From contig NZ_JBCEXH010000001.1 in assembly GCF_038751955.1 (NCBI RefSeq), forward strand, positions 266,300 through 330,299: a stretch of 64,000 nt of DNA, in the 5' to 3' direction. The DNA comes from Methanocalculus natronophilus (GTDB taxonomy: Archaea > Halobacteriota > Methanomicrobia > Methanomicrobiales > Methanocorpusculaceae). The stretch's first letter is position 1; each line of letters begins with the position of its first letter. Below the pieces are notes generated by a model that did no database searches, was not told the origin of the DNA, and saw nothing but the letters and a program-made list of their open reading frames with translations. A program made the position numbers and the translations under genes. Below, in pieces: positions 21,810 through 30,454 of this stretch.

Positions 21810-24464
21810 TCAATCATCTTCCAGCAGTTCGATGATACCGTGGTTTCCATCAAGGCGGATCCGCTGACCGGTCCTGAGTGTGTCGGTGGCTCCTGCCAGA
21901 ACAACTGACGGAATGCCATATTCCCTGGCAACGAGTGAGCCGTGCGTCATAACACCACCGACATTGGTGATCAGTCCGGCAGCATTGAGGAAGAGTGGTG
22001 TCCACCCGGGATCCGTATGAGGTGCAACAAGGATCTCACCCTGGCGGAGTGCGGCATCGCCGGGGTAGAGGATGACACGGACAACCCCTTCTGCCACACC
22101 TCCCGAGGTTGCAATTCCGGTGAGCCCACCATCACCGGCACCCTCAGGCATGGCTCCACGGGGTACTTCACCATCACTTGTGATAACCGCCGGAGCACGA
22201 AGCGTCTGGTGACGGTGAAAGTCTGCTCTTCGCTGGTTGAGATCGATATCAAGAGGTTTTTTGGGATCCCTCAGCGCAGACTGAAGTTCGTCCATCGTGT
22301 ACATCCATACATCCTCTGCCTCTCTGAGCCCGCCTTCTCTCTTCAGGAGCTCTCCTGCAGCCAGCACCTGATGTCTCGTCTCGGCGATAAGCTGTGAGAG
22401 AGCGTATTTGGTGATTTCCCGGATCGAGAGATATTTCCTGTATCGCAAGGCAAAAGCCCTGACCAGGCGGGGTTTTAAGAATCCGAAAAGCCCTCGCCGT
22501 GCTGCCTTCTCAAGATCAGCGATCACATCCTCTGCCCGTGCTTCCAGCTCCCTGATCTGTCTTCGATGGGCGCCTCGAACGTCCCTTCGCAATGACGCTC
22601 TGACCGACTGGAGGAGCATTGATGGAGCCTCATCATAGCGGGGACGGCTGAACTCAATCTCAGATGGCGCCCGGAATCCATACCGCTGAAGATAGGTCGA
22701 AAATGCAGATACAAAGAGATCTCCATCATCCGCACGGCGAATATCCTCAAGATCACCTCCATGTATGATAGCATCACGCACAGGAGAAGAATCACGGGCA
22801 CGATCCGTGATATCCCCGAGTTCAAGCATCATGGTCGTTGTGACGTTCTCTGACAGCCCCCGCTCAAGTGCCTCAAACTCATCATCCGATGGATTGGAAA
22901 CCCTCCTGAGGAGAGCCCGGTAGACGTAGATGTTCCAGAGGAGCAATGCCTGTTTCATGGCAGTCCAGACAAATTCCTTATTCTTCTCAAGAGCCATCCT
23001 TATGCGGTCTTCGCCTGTTTCTGCCGAGCGGATGGCCAGAATCATCTGCCCCACCGACTGATCCGCCCATCTCCGGCTTCTTGCTGGCACCTCTATATAG
23101 CTTTTAGTGACCAGCCCGTGGAGAATGGAGAAAAGGGTCAGGCAGACGGTATACCCAAGGCGCAGCCCGGCAACGAGAGACCTGCCAGGCGACAGCCCCC
23201 GGAGCAGGGAAACCTCTGCCATCTCATCACGCCGCCGGAAAACGATGTCATCAAGCAGGTACACAGACTGCTGGTCAAACTCACTGAGCCCTTCCCTGAG
23301 AGATGGGAAGAGCCTCTTTGAGTTAAGAAACGGAGTAACATCGAAGTATACGAGGCCCCCGGCAGTTGCCCCGAGGGAGCCGGTTGCAGGGGCAAACCCG
23401 ATCCGGTGAAACAATGCATCCATCGTCTGGAGCCAGTAGTCGACGACGAGCGGGGGCATCGCCTCGGTCATCCCCTGCCGGTGATTCCAGCTATAGTAGA
23501 CATGGAGGCCATCGCCATCAGGTCGCGGTTCTGGAATTGGAAAAAGTGTTGTAATAGGACGCGATTGCAGTATCCAGAGATATTCACCTTCAAATGACCA
23601 CTCAATATCCTGTGGAGAGCCAAAGAGCCGTTCAATTCCCTCACCACCTGCGTGCAGCTTTTGTACCTGTTTTTCTGTCAGGATGTGGACATCCCGTCCT
23701 CCTCCGTCTTCCGCTATTTCATTGCCTGTATGCACCTCAATGTCCAGAACCTCACCAGTTCTCCGATCCAGACGGATGTTTTCTGCTGTGACTGTTCCGG
23801 AGACGACCCCCTCACCCGGTCCGAAGGCGGCATCAATAGATGCAGTCGTTCGCCTTCCACTCACCGGATCGGCGGTGAAAAGTACACCGGAGATATCGGC
23901 TTCAATCATCTGCTGAACCACAACAGCCATCGAGACATCCCGGTGCAGAATATTATTGGCTGCACGATATGAGACAGCCCTGTCAGTATAGAGGCTGGCC
24001 ATACACTGAAGAATTGCACGGGTGATGGCTTCGATGCCGGTTATGTCAAGAAGTGTATCATGCTGGCCGGCAAAGGAGGCGGTTGGAAGGTCTTCTGCCG
24101 TTGCACTTGAACGGACACTATAGGAGGTATCTGCATCAATACGTCGCTCAATAGCCTTCAGAAGATCGAAAGTCAGCTCTTTTCCCTGGATCTCGTCTCG
24201 TATTCTCCCTGCCAGATCATGCAGTGCGTCGCTCTCTGCCGCAGAAATACGCTCAAGCTCATCAATCAGCCGGGTTATCGTTGGATCATCTGTGAGCTCG
24301 CGGTAGAGGGCTGTTGTCAGGCAGAAACCTTCCGGGACGGGAAATCCGGCATGGATAAGCCTGGCAAGATGTGCACCTTTCCCTCCTGTCTGAGCCTTAT
24401 CACAAGCCCAAACCGAAGCCAGATCCAGAATAAAGCTCTCTGAACCAGCGTCTGAGGATTGCAT
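21810..24464 (-). CDS. PEP-synthase-superfamily dikinase, rifampin-phosphotransferase-like
   Basis: The 884-residue protein has an N-terminal ATP-grasp (pyruvate-phosphate-dikinase PEP/pyruvate-binding) domain with TGGKGAHLARL, VRSSATAEDLPTASFAGQ and GVLFTADPVSG, a long helical middle, and a C-terminal swivelling domain with the phospho-histidine in GGVMTHGSLVAREYGIP (about residue 841). It ends 43 residues later, so the PEP-binding barrel of true PEP synthase is missing. That order and length fit the rifampin phosphotransferase group, which uses ATP to phosphorylate a small molecule. The substrate is unknown. ATG 24464 lies about 25 bases after a TATA-like ATTTTATAC; an upstream ATG at 24548 is possible. 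Confidence 0.82.
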   Translation of the reverse strand: MQSSDAGSESFILDLASVWACDKAQTGGKGAHLARLIHAGFPVPEGFCLTTALYRELTDDPTITRLIDELERISAAESDALHDLAGRIRDEIQGKELTFDLLKAIERRIDADTSYSVRSSATAEDLPTASFAGQHDTLLDITGIEAITRAILQCMASLYTDRAVSYRAANNILHRDVSMAVVVQQMIEADISGVLFTADPVSGRRTTASIDAAFGPGEGVVSGTVTAENIRLDRRTGEVLDIEVHTGNEIAEDGGGRDVHILTEKQVQKLHAGGEGIERLFGSPQDIEWSFEGEYLWILQSRPITTLFPIPEPRPDGDGLHVYYSWNHRQGMTEAMPPLVVDYWLQTMDALFHRIGFAPATGSLGATAGGLVYFDVTPFLNSKRLFPSLREGLSEFDQQSVYLLDDIVFRRRDEMAEVSLLRGLSPGRSLVAGLRLGYTVCLTLFSILHGLVTKSYIEVPARSRRWADQSVGQMILAIRSAETGEDRIRMALEKNKEFVWTAMKQALLLWNIYVYRALLRRVSNPSDDEFEALERGLSENVTTTMMLELGDITDRARDSSPVRDAIIHGGDLEDIRRADDGDLFVSAFSTYLQRYGFRAPSEIEFSRPRYDEAPSMLLQSVRASLRRDVRGAHRRQIRELEARAEDVIADLEKAARRGLFGFLKPRLVRAFALRYRKYLSIREITKYALSQLIAETRHQVLAAGELLKREGGLREAEDVWMYTMDELQSALRDPKKPLDIDLNQRRADFHRHQTLRAPAVITSDGEVPRGAMPEGAGDGGLTGIATSGGVAEGVVRVILYPGDAALRQGEILVAPHTDPGWTPLFLNAAGLITNVGGVMTHGSLVAREYGIPSVVLAGATDTLRTGQRIRLDGNHGIIELLEDD

Positions 24465-24488
24465 ATACGGCGATATAATTCTCATCCA

Positions 24489-24500
24489 GTATAAAATGAT
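24489..24500 (-). promoter_or_regulatory. TATA-like box of the dikinase gene
   Basis: On the minus strand ATTTTATACTGG lies about 25-35 bases before ATG 24464. With an archaeal spacing of about 25 bases to the transcription start, the messenger would be leaderless or nearly so, which favours the ATG at 24464. Confidence 0.4.
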
Positions 24501-24567
24501 GCTCGTCTTCAGATCATTTTGTTTTCCAGGTTCAGGCAACAGGCTCATCCTGCACCCGTCACCTGAC

Positions 24568-24603
24568 CCCGCCGCCCCGATACCCGCGCCGCACCTGCTT
24601 CAA
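24568..24603 (-). repeat. GC-rich repeat, copy 2 of an inverted pair
   Basis: The minus strand begins TTGAAGCAGGTGCGGCGCGG, as at 20921, then continues with a similar G-rich tail. It lies in the 130-base gap between the dikinase and hisG, at the border of the island. The pair in inverted orientation could support inversion of the segment between them. Confidence 0.7.
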
Positions 24604-24637
24604 ACTACTTACATACAATAGCGAGGAGGCCAATCAT

Positions 24638-25510
24638 TCATCTCACAATCTTTGTGATTGGGATCTCAAGGATATCCTCAGCCCCCGATGCCTTGAGCTG
24701 CGGTATCAGGATATTGACCTGGTTTTTAAAGACAACAGTCTCCAGGCTGAAGTAGTCAACCCCGTGCAGCCTTGAAACAGTCGGCTTTTTCAGTGCAGGC
24801 AGGGCAGAGACGACAGACTCAAGTGCAGCTGCCGGGACATTCATCGTCAGGAGAACCTTGTTCCTCGCATCGATTACACCCAGGAGAAGCGTCACTATCT
24901 CTTCAATCTCCTTTCGTTTGACCGGATCCTCAAAACTCTGCTTATTTGCGATGATGACCGTGTATGACTCAAGGATCTGGCCTATGATCTTGAGCCCGTT
25001 CTTCCTGAGCGTGTTCCCGGTCTCGGTCAGGTCAACGACCACATCCATAAGATCAGGCACTTTTGCCTCACTTGCACCATAGGATGGGAAGAGCCGGATC
25101 GGTATCCCGAGCCCATCAAAAAACTTCCGGGTTATCACGGGGTATTCGGTTGTCACACGGCTGTCAGGCCGGATATCGGCAACTGTGGAGGCGGGCTCAT
25201 CCTGGTGGACCGCGATGACGATCGTCACGTTTCCTTTCCCGGTCTTGCTGTAATTAAGCTCGGCTATCTCGACCACATCAGACCCGGACTCCTGTACCCA
25301 GTCAAGGCCTGATATTCCGATATCAAAATACCCCATCTCAATGTATGTTGGTATCTCCTGGGGCCGTAGTATCTTGACCTTGTCAATCCGCTCATCCCTG
25401 ATCTGCGGGTTATAATCGCGATCGGTTCTCCTGACCTCAAGATCTGCCTCTTTAAAGAGTTGGAGCGTCTGCTCCTCAAGGCTTCCTTTCGGGAGGGCTA
25501 TGTTGATCAT
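24638..25510 (-). CDS. hisG: ATP phosphoribosyltransferase, long form (histidine step 1)
   Basis: The 290-residue enzyme joins ATP and PRPP to form phosphoribosyl-ATP. The sequence has INIALPKGSLEEQTLQL at the start, YIEMGYFDIGISGLDW, the PRPP-loop region DLMDVVVDLTETGNTLR and the C-terminal regulatory domain ending in KASGAEDILEIPITKIV, which allows histidine feedback. The start ATG 25510 (MINIALPKG) matches the family; the frame upstream is chance. It diverges from hisI across 394 bases. hisC (38266) and hisD (52852) are elsewhere, so the his genes are scattered. Confidence 0.95.
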   Translation of the reverse strand: MINIALPKGSLEEQTLQLFKEADLEVRRTDRDYNPQIRDERIDKVKILRPQEIPTYIEMGYFDIGISGLDWVQESGSDVVEIAELNYSKTGKGNVTIVIAVHQDEPASTVADIRPDSRVTTEYPVITRKFFDGLGIPIRLFPSYGASEAKVPDLMDVVVDLTETGNTLRKNGLKIIGQILESYTVIIANKQSFEDPVKRKEIEEIVTLLLGVIDARNKVLLTMNVPAAALESVVSALPALKKPTVSRLHGVDYFSLETVVFKNQVNILIPQLKASGAEDILEIPITKIVR

Positions 25511-25904
25511 AGTAGTAATTGGAGGGGGGCAGGTAAAACCCATATGGTTTCTGTCGTTCATCCCTTTTTCAATGGAACCGTCAGTCTTTTGCCAGAAATT
25601 GCCCAAAACAGTTCTGGCACATACATATGAGTACCCCCCCGGCAAACGAGTAACAGATACGAATCTTCATTTCACTGGGGAGACAACGTAAAAAGAGTGG
25701 ACCCGGTGCAAGAGCCGCTCACAATCAGAATGCCGAAAAGGAAAAGAGCCACTTAAAGCTCTTTTTTTGGCAAAAGATTGCAGACAGAAAGCCACTTTCC
25801 TGAAAGTCCCGGATCCTGCCTCACCCGGCTGGCAGGTATTCGTGAAGACCACGAGTGGATAAACAGAAGAAACCAGACAATGAACATGTGGGACAGGTAA
25901 CCAG
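25511..25904. other. Divergent hisG-hisI intergenic region
   Basis: No gene is visible in 394 bases. It contains a terminator-like hairpin at 25742-25768 in the plus orientation. Promoters for hisG and hisI must lie here, but no clear TATA box could be fixed. No obvious palindromic operator was seen. Confidence 0.45.
25742..25768 (+). terminator. Hairpin with T-run upstream of hisI
   Basis: AAAAGAGC, loop CACTTAAA, GCTCTTTT followed by three more T make a perfect eight-base-pair stem with a T tract, the shape of an intrinsic terminator. No plus-strand gene ends before it. It could act as an attenuator in a long hisI leader, or in the other direction in transcription from the hisI side. Confidence 0.5.
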
Positions 25905-26270
25905 ATGATTGAGATACAGTTTGACAGCCAGGGATTAGTTCCCGTAATTGCACAGGATGTTTTGACAAAAGAGATACTGATGCTCGCGTATGCTGACCGG
26001 GAGGCAGTTGACCTGACGCATTCAACCGGCTATGCACATTACTATAGCAGAAGCAGGAAGAAGATATGGAAGAAAGGGGAAGAGTCAGGAAATCTTCAGC
26101 AGGTTCATGATATCCTGGTGGATTGTGATGAAGACACCCTCGTATACATGGTCAGCCAGACCACGGCTGCCTGCCACACCGGACACAGGTCATGTTTTTA
26201 CCGCAGACTTGATGGTGAGATCATCAGTGAACGCCTCTTTGACCCCGAGCAGGTCTATTCAAAGAAATGA
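25905..26270 (+). CDS. hisI: Phosphoribosyl-AMP cyclohydrolase (histidine step 3)
   Basis: The 121-residue zinc enzyme opens the purine ring of phosphoribosyl-AMP. It shows [13 protein letters not shown], the signature [18 protein letters not shown], the metal-binding [11 protein letters not shown] and the cysteines of [14 protein letters not shown]. It is the stand-alone cyclohydrolase without the fused HisE pyrophosphohydrolase, as is usual in archaea. The start ATG at 25905 follows GGTAACCAG. The stop is 52 bases from the convergent phytoene-desaturase-like gene. Confidence 0.95.
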   Translation: MIEIQFDSQGLVPVIAQDVLTKEILMLAYADREAVDLTHSTGYAHYYSRSRKKIWKKGEESGNLQQVHDILVDCDEDTLVYMVSQTTAACHTGHRSCFYRRLDGEIISERLFDPEQVYSKK

Positions 26271-26322
26271 TCGGGGCTTATCTCCCGGGACAATCCCCGG
26301 AGTCTCGTTCCAAAAACAACAC

Positions 26323-27810
26323 CTACTCTCTTTTGAGGATCAGCTCCTTCACCTGCTGGCCTGAGAGAACAGCCATCGGCATCCCTCCGCCAGGATTCAC
26401 GCTCCCCCCGACGAAGTAGAGATTCTGGTATTTCTCACTCTTCTTCGGCGCCTTGAATCCCTTGTTCTTCCTGCGGTCAGAGACAATACCATAGATTGCT
26501 CCCCGGTTTGAGTAGTAGAGATCCTCGATATCATGCGGGGTCCATTCATCCTCAGTGATGATATGGCTCCGGAGATCCACAAGCCCCATCCGTTCAAGCT
26601 TATCCAGGACAAGCTCCTTAAACGCCGCATACTCCTCAGGTGAAAACGGTGTATCCTGTATATAGGGAACATGCGGGAGTATCTTGAGATTCTCACACCC
26701 TGCAGGCGCCTGCGTCGGATCTGTTCTGGCCGGAGCAACCAGGTAGATCGTCGGATCTTTTGGAAGCTCCTTCTGGTGGAAGACCTCACAATGGCTCTTC
26801 TCCGGGTCAGTTGAGAAGAAGAAGTTGTGATGCGCCAGCTGATCGTATCGGCAGTTCACGCCGAGATGCAGGACATACCCTGAGCAGGCAGGCTCAAACC
26901 GCTTCCGGTAATCATCAAGCATGGGGCCTTTCTCACCAAGCAACCGCTCATATGCAGGGATAACCTCCATATCCGAGACAAAGAGATCTCCCTTCACAAC
27001 GGTTCCATCAGCAAGCACAGCAGCAGTCACCCGCTCCCCCTCTCTCTCAAGGCTCACAACCTCGCAATTCAGGTGAACCTCTATGCCAAGCTCCTCCATC
27101 AGTTTTGTGAGACCCGCTGCAAGATTATACATCCCGCCATCCACGTACCACAGCCCGAAGTGGAACTGGATATACTGCATCACGTTCAGGACAGCAGGAG
27201 CGTCATAGGGAGACGACCCGACGTACTTGATGAAATGGTCAAGGACGTTCTGAAGGTATGGGTCACTGACACGCTTTGCAACCCCCTGGTGCATGGTATG
27301 GAAGTAATCGAGATCTGAGAGTGACCGGATAATCCCATAGAACTTCACAACCTCTGGCAGGGTATCAAGACCCTCCTCAAAATACCCTTCATTGACGGCC
27401 TCATAGAGATCTTTTGAATAATTGATGAACCGGATCAGATCCTCCCTATCTTTTTCTCCAAGCCATGGATTGGCACCCACAGTCTGTTCCGGGTCCGCAT
27501 AGAGGTCAAGGTGCCGCCCATCCTCAAAAAAACAGCGCCACTCAAGGTCCAGCCTTCGAATGGGAATATAATCTCCAAGGGCCTTCCCTGCACCCGTAAA
27601 AAGCTTCTCAAATATATGGGGCATCGTCAGGATCGAAGGCCCAAGGTCAAAGGAGAAGCCATCTTTCTGTCGCACATTGAGTTTCCCTCCGACATGGGCA
27701 TTCTTCTCATATACCCGGACACGATATCCCGCTTCCTGCAGGGATATCGCAGCGGATATACCTCCAAGGCCTGCTCCGATAACAACAACCGTTCCTGTAT
27801 CTGCTGGCAT
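26323..27810 (-). CDS. CrtI-type phytoene desaturase-like FAD oxidoreductase A
   Basis: The 495-residue protein has the N-terminal dinucleotide-binding motif VVVIGAGLGGISAA (Gly12, 14, 16), then VYEKNAHVGGKL, GFSFDLGPSILTMP, and the C-terminal CrtI signature LYFVGGSVNPGGGMPMAVLSGQ, quoted as LYFVGGSVNPGGGMP. CrtI enzymes desaturate or isomerise C30-C40 isoprenoids with FAD. It diverges from a second CrtI-like gene (27918), with a palindrome between their starts. No phytoene or squalene synthase (CrtB) is present in the window, so the substrate may be a prenyl lipid or a quinone-like side chain rather than a carotenoid. GGTGA lies just before the start. Confidence 0.88.
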   Translation of the reverse strand: MPADTGTVVVIGAGLGGISAAISLQEAGYRVRVYEKNAHVGGKLNVRQKDGFSFDLGPSILTMPHIFEKLFTGAGKALGDYIPIRRLDLEWRCFFEDGRHLDLYADPEQTVGANPWLGEKDREDLIRFINYSKDLYEAVNEGYFEEGLDTLPEVVKFYGIIRSLSDLDYFHTMHQGVAKRVSDPYLQNVLDHFIKYVGSSPYDAPAVLNVMQYIQFHFGLWYVDGGMYNLAAGLTKLMEELGIEVHLNCEVVSLEREGERVTAAVLADGTVVKGDLFVSDMEVIPAYERLLGEKGPMLDDYRKRFEPACSGYVLHLGVNCRYDQLAHHNFFFSTDPEKSHCEVFHQKELPKDPTIYLVAPARTDPTQAPAGCENLKILPHVPYIQDTPFSPEEYAAFKELVLDKLERMGLVDLRSHIITEDEWTPHDIEDLYYSNRGAIYGIVSDRRKNKGFKAPKKSEKYQNLYFVGGSVNPGGGMPMAVLSGQQVKELILKRE

Positions 27811-27917
27811 AGTGTCACCTATCTCTTTGGGTACCGTCCACGTATTTCACGAATACGTGTATCAGGCGATTAGTATGATAAATCCATTTAAATAAGTTAT
27901 CTGCATAAGATTGCCAT
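27811..27917. promoter_or_regulatory. Divergent promoter region of the two crtI-like genes
   Basis: The 107-base gap holds a perfect inverted repeat, CACGTATT-5-AATACGTG (27839-27859), and a plus-strand TATA-like TTTAAATAA at 27887-27895. The latter lies 22 bases before ATG 27918, so the plus messenger would be almost leaderless. The palindrome is 28-49 bases upstream of the minus-strand gene, where its own TATA and BRE should lie, so a repressor bound there could block that gene and perhaps affect the other. Confidence 0.6.
27839..27859. promoter_or_regulatory. Perfect palindrome, probable operator
   Basis: Arms CACGTATT (27839-27846) and AATACGTG (27852-27859) are exact inverted copies around TCACG. 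The 21-base dyad fits a dimeric helix-turn-helix regulator site. No regulator gene is adjacent. Confidence 0.6.
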
Positions 27918-29447
27918 ATGGAGCAGAAGAAAGTCATTATTGTGGGTGCCGGTCCAGGTGGTCTGACAGGTGCGATGATCCTTGCCCACCGTGGCTTCCA
28001 GGTGACTGTCTATGAAAAAGAGGACCGGGTGGGCGGGAGAAACGCTCCCCTGAAAAACGGCCCCTATACCTTTGATACCGGCCCGACCTTTTTGATGATG
28101 TCCTTCATCCTCAGGGAGGTCTTTTCTGAAGCAGGACGGAATATTGAAGACTATCTCGACATACGGAAGATAGAGCCGATGTATCACCTGGATTATGGGG
28201 ATCTCAGCCTCTATCCGACAACTGATGTCGAGAAGACCATTGAAGAGGTCAAAGCCACATTTCCGGGGAATGAAGATGGCATTCCGGCATTCTACAGAAA
28301 AGAGAAGCGCAGGTTCGAGCTCCTCTTCCCCTGCCTGCAGAAGGATTATACGCAGTTCCGGAGATTCTTCCACCCCGATTTCATCAGGGCAATACCGATT
28401 CTTGGTATCGGGCAGTCACTCTACCAGAACCTCGGCCGCTACTTCAATGATGACCGCCTGAAGATGTCCTTCACCTTCCAGTCCAAGTATCTCGGGATGT
28501 CGCCCTGGGAATGCCCCTCTGCCTTTACCATGATACCCTATGTGGAACGGCAATACGGCATCTACCATGTCATCGGGGGGTTAAATGCGATATCTGGCGC
28601 CATGGCAACAGTCGCAGGCGAACTTGGTGCAGAGATCCGGACAGGATCCCCGGTTGAGGAGATATTGACAGAGAATGGCCGGGCAACCGGGGTCCGGCTT
28701 GCCACAGGTGACATTGACTATGCAGATGAGATCATCATCAATGCAGACTTCGGGTATGCGATGACACACCTCTTCAATAAGGGCACACTCAGAAAGTACA
28801 CACCCGACAAGATTGCACAGAAGAAATACTCCTGTTCCACCTTCATGCTCTACCTCGGAATAGACGGGGTCTATGATCTGCCGCATCATAACATCTACTT
28901 CTCGCATGACTACCGGGGCAATATCAGCGATATATTCAGCACCTACCGCCTCACTGAAGAGCCATCCTTCTATCTCCAGAACCCCTCAGTCATCGACCCG
29001 ACCCTGGCACCGCCTGGAAAATCCACCCTCTATATCCTTGTCCCGGTGCCAAACAACCTCTCAGGTATTGACTGGGAGACGGAAAAGGAGCGTTTTAAGG
29101 AGAAGGTACTGGATCTCGTCATCACCCGGACATCAATGAAGGATCTCCGCGAGAAAATCGAGGTGGAGACGATCATCACCCCGCATACCTGGGAGCAGCA
29201 GTATAACGTCTACCTGGGAGCGACCTTCAACCTGGCGCACAACCTGGGACAGATGCTCTGGTTCAGACCGAGGAACAAGTTCGAGGAGGTTGATAACTGC
29301 TATCTTGTCGGAGGCGGAACGCACCCCGGCAGCGGTCTGCCGACGATATATGAATCGGGAAGAATAACCGCGAACCTGATCTCAGGCAGGCATGGTGTGA
29401 GCTATACGAAACCATCCACCCTGTACACAAAGGATGGTGCAGAGTGA
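27918..29447 (+). CDS. CrtI-type phytoene desaturase-like FAD oxidoreductase B
   Basis: The 509-residue protein has VIIVGAGPGGLTGAMI, VYEKEDRVGGRN, YTFDTGPTFLMM and the C-terminal NCYLVGGGTHPGSGLPTIYESG, quoted as CYLVGGGTHPGSGLP. It is a clear member of the phytoene desaturase family, diverged from protein A. HP-GSGLP is closer to the bacterial CrtI/CrtN pattern. It is followed by a UbiA prenyltransferase with a four-base overlap, which suggests that the two act on the same isoprenoid. In haloarchaea a CrtI and UbiA (lycopene elongase) pair makes C50 carotenoids; that is an analogy, not evidence. Confidence 0.88.
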   Translation: MEQKKVIIVGAGPGGLTGAMILAHRGFQVTVYEKEDRVGGRNAPLKNGPYTFDTGPTFLMMSFILREVFSEAGRNIEDYLDIRKIEPMYHLDYGDLSLYPTTDVEKTIEEVKATFPGNEDGIPAFYRKEKRRFELLFPCLQKDYTQFRRFFHPDFIRAIPILGIGQSLYQNLGRYFNDDRLKMSFTFQSKYLGMSPWECPSAFTMIPYVERQYGIYHVIGGLNAISGAMATVAGELGAEIRTGSPVEEILTENGRATGVRLATGDIDYADEIIINADFGYAMTHLFNKGTLRKYTPDKIAQKKYSCSTFMLYLGIDGVYDLPHHNIYFSHDYRGNISDIFSTYRLTEEPSFYLQNPSVIDPTLAPPGKSTLYILVPVPNNLSGIDWETEKERFKEKVLDLVITRTSMKDLREKIEVETIITPHTWEQQYNVYLGATFNLAHNLGQMLWFRPRNKFEEVDNCYLVGGGTHPGSGLPTIYESGRITANLISGRHGVSYTKPSTLYTKDGAE

Positions 29448-30397
29448 GACCGGGTGCGGGGGTAAGTGCTTGTATGGGTTCAGACAGAATCAGGGACGGA
29501 TTACTCCTTGTGCAGGCGGGACGGCTGCATTTCCTCGTCGCAGGGTTTCTTTTGTACGTGATCGGGGCACTCTTTGCCGTCCGGATGGGCGCTGTACTGG
29601 AGATGCAGACATTTCTCCTTGGATATCTCATCTGCGGCACTGCCCATCTCTCCGTCTCCTACAGCAATGATTACTATGACCGCCTCACCGATGATCCTGC
29701 CATACAAACACGCTTCTCCGGGGGAAGCGGTGTCCTCCCCGTCAACCCCCATCTTGCCGGGCCGGTCTTCTGGACTGCTGCCATCCTCTCGCTCTTTTCA
29801 ATCGGATTCACGCTTCTGCTCGTCCTGATCGCCGGGTTTCCGGCATTCCTGATAGCCTTTGTCGCTGCCGGGATCACACTTGGCTGGATATATTCCGCCC
29901 CCCCGGTGCGGCTGACTGCCCGGGGACTTGGTGAAGTTGCAACAATGGCCGCATTCGGCATCTTCCTGCCCGGCGGCGGCTATCTCTTTACTGCCCTCCA
30001 ACTAGCTCCTGAGATGCTCTGGCTCATGATCCCGCTCTTCTTCCTCGGCCTCTTCTTTATCGTGAGCGTTGAGCTGCCTGACTTCAGAAACGATGCGGCA
30101 ACCGGAAAAAAGACCCTCGTTGTGAGGGCAGGCCGGAAGCAGGCTCTCCGGATTGCCGCACTTGGTGCTGCTGCCACGACGTTTGCATTCTGTATACTTG
30201 CGGTATCTGGTCCGGATTCCGGACAATTTTTCACAGTTGCCGCTTTTGCATCAGGAGTTCCGCTTCTCTTTGGAATTGCTGCAGTCCACCTTGCCAAACG
30301 GGATGGCTTCCAAATTGAGAAGATAACGGAGTGGAATATGCGGTCCCTTATCCTGTTTTTATGTATACTCACAGGGTACCTGGTAGTCTGGCCTTAG
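29444..30397 (+). CDS. UbiA-family prenyltransferase
   Basis: The 317-residue membrane protein with about eight to nine helices has the two aspartate motifs of the family, SNDYYDRLTDD (first) and DFRNDAATGKKTL (second), which bind prenyl diphosphate through Mg2+. The acceptor is unknown: polar heads, aromatic rings and carotenoid ends are all possible. GTG at 29444 overlaps the upstream stop (GTGA); an in-frame ATG at 29474 is an alternative and lies after GGGGG. It is the last gene of the crtI-B unit, and a TATA-bearing promoter for the next gene follows at once. Confidence 0.88.
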   Translation: MRPGAGVSACMGSDRIRDGLLLVQAGRLHFLVAGFLLYVIGALFAVRMGAVLEMQTFLLGYLICGTAHLSVSYSNDYYDRLTDDPAIQTRFSGGSGVLPVNPHLAGPVFWTAAILSLFSIGFTLLLVLIAGFPAFLIAFVAAGITLGWIYSAPPVRLTARGLGEVATMAAFGIFLPGGGYLFTALQLAPEMLWLMIPLFFLGLFFIVSVELPDFRNDAATGKKTLVVRAGRKQALRIAALGAAATTFAFCILAVSGPDSGQFFTVAAFASGVPLLFGIAAVHLAKRDGFQIEKITEWNMRSLILFLCILTGYLVVWP

Positions 30398-30423
30398 TGC
30401 AGGAGCCCCGGCATACCACTACC

Positions 30424-30430
30424 TTTATAG
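30424..30430 (+). promoter_or_regulatory. TATA-like box of the DUF362 gene
   Basis: TTTATAG lies 25 bases before ATG 30455, giving a start site close to the start codon and little or no leader. Confidence 0.4.
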
Positions 30431-30454
30431 CCACAATCCTGCAAAGAGTTCCCC

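Noticed and set aside
23107-23409. Plus-strand frames over the dikinase gene
   Set aside because: They are antisense shadows of the large minus-strand gene and have no motifs of their own.
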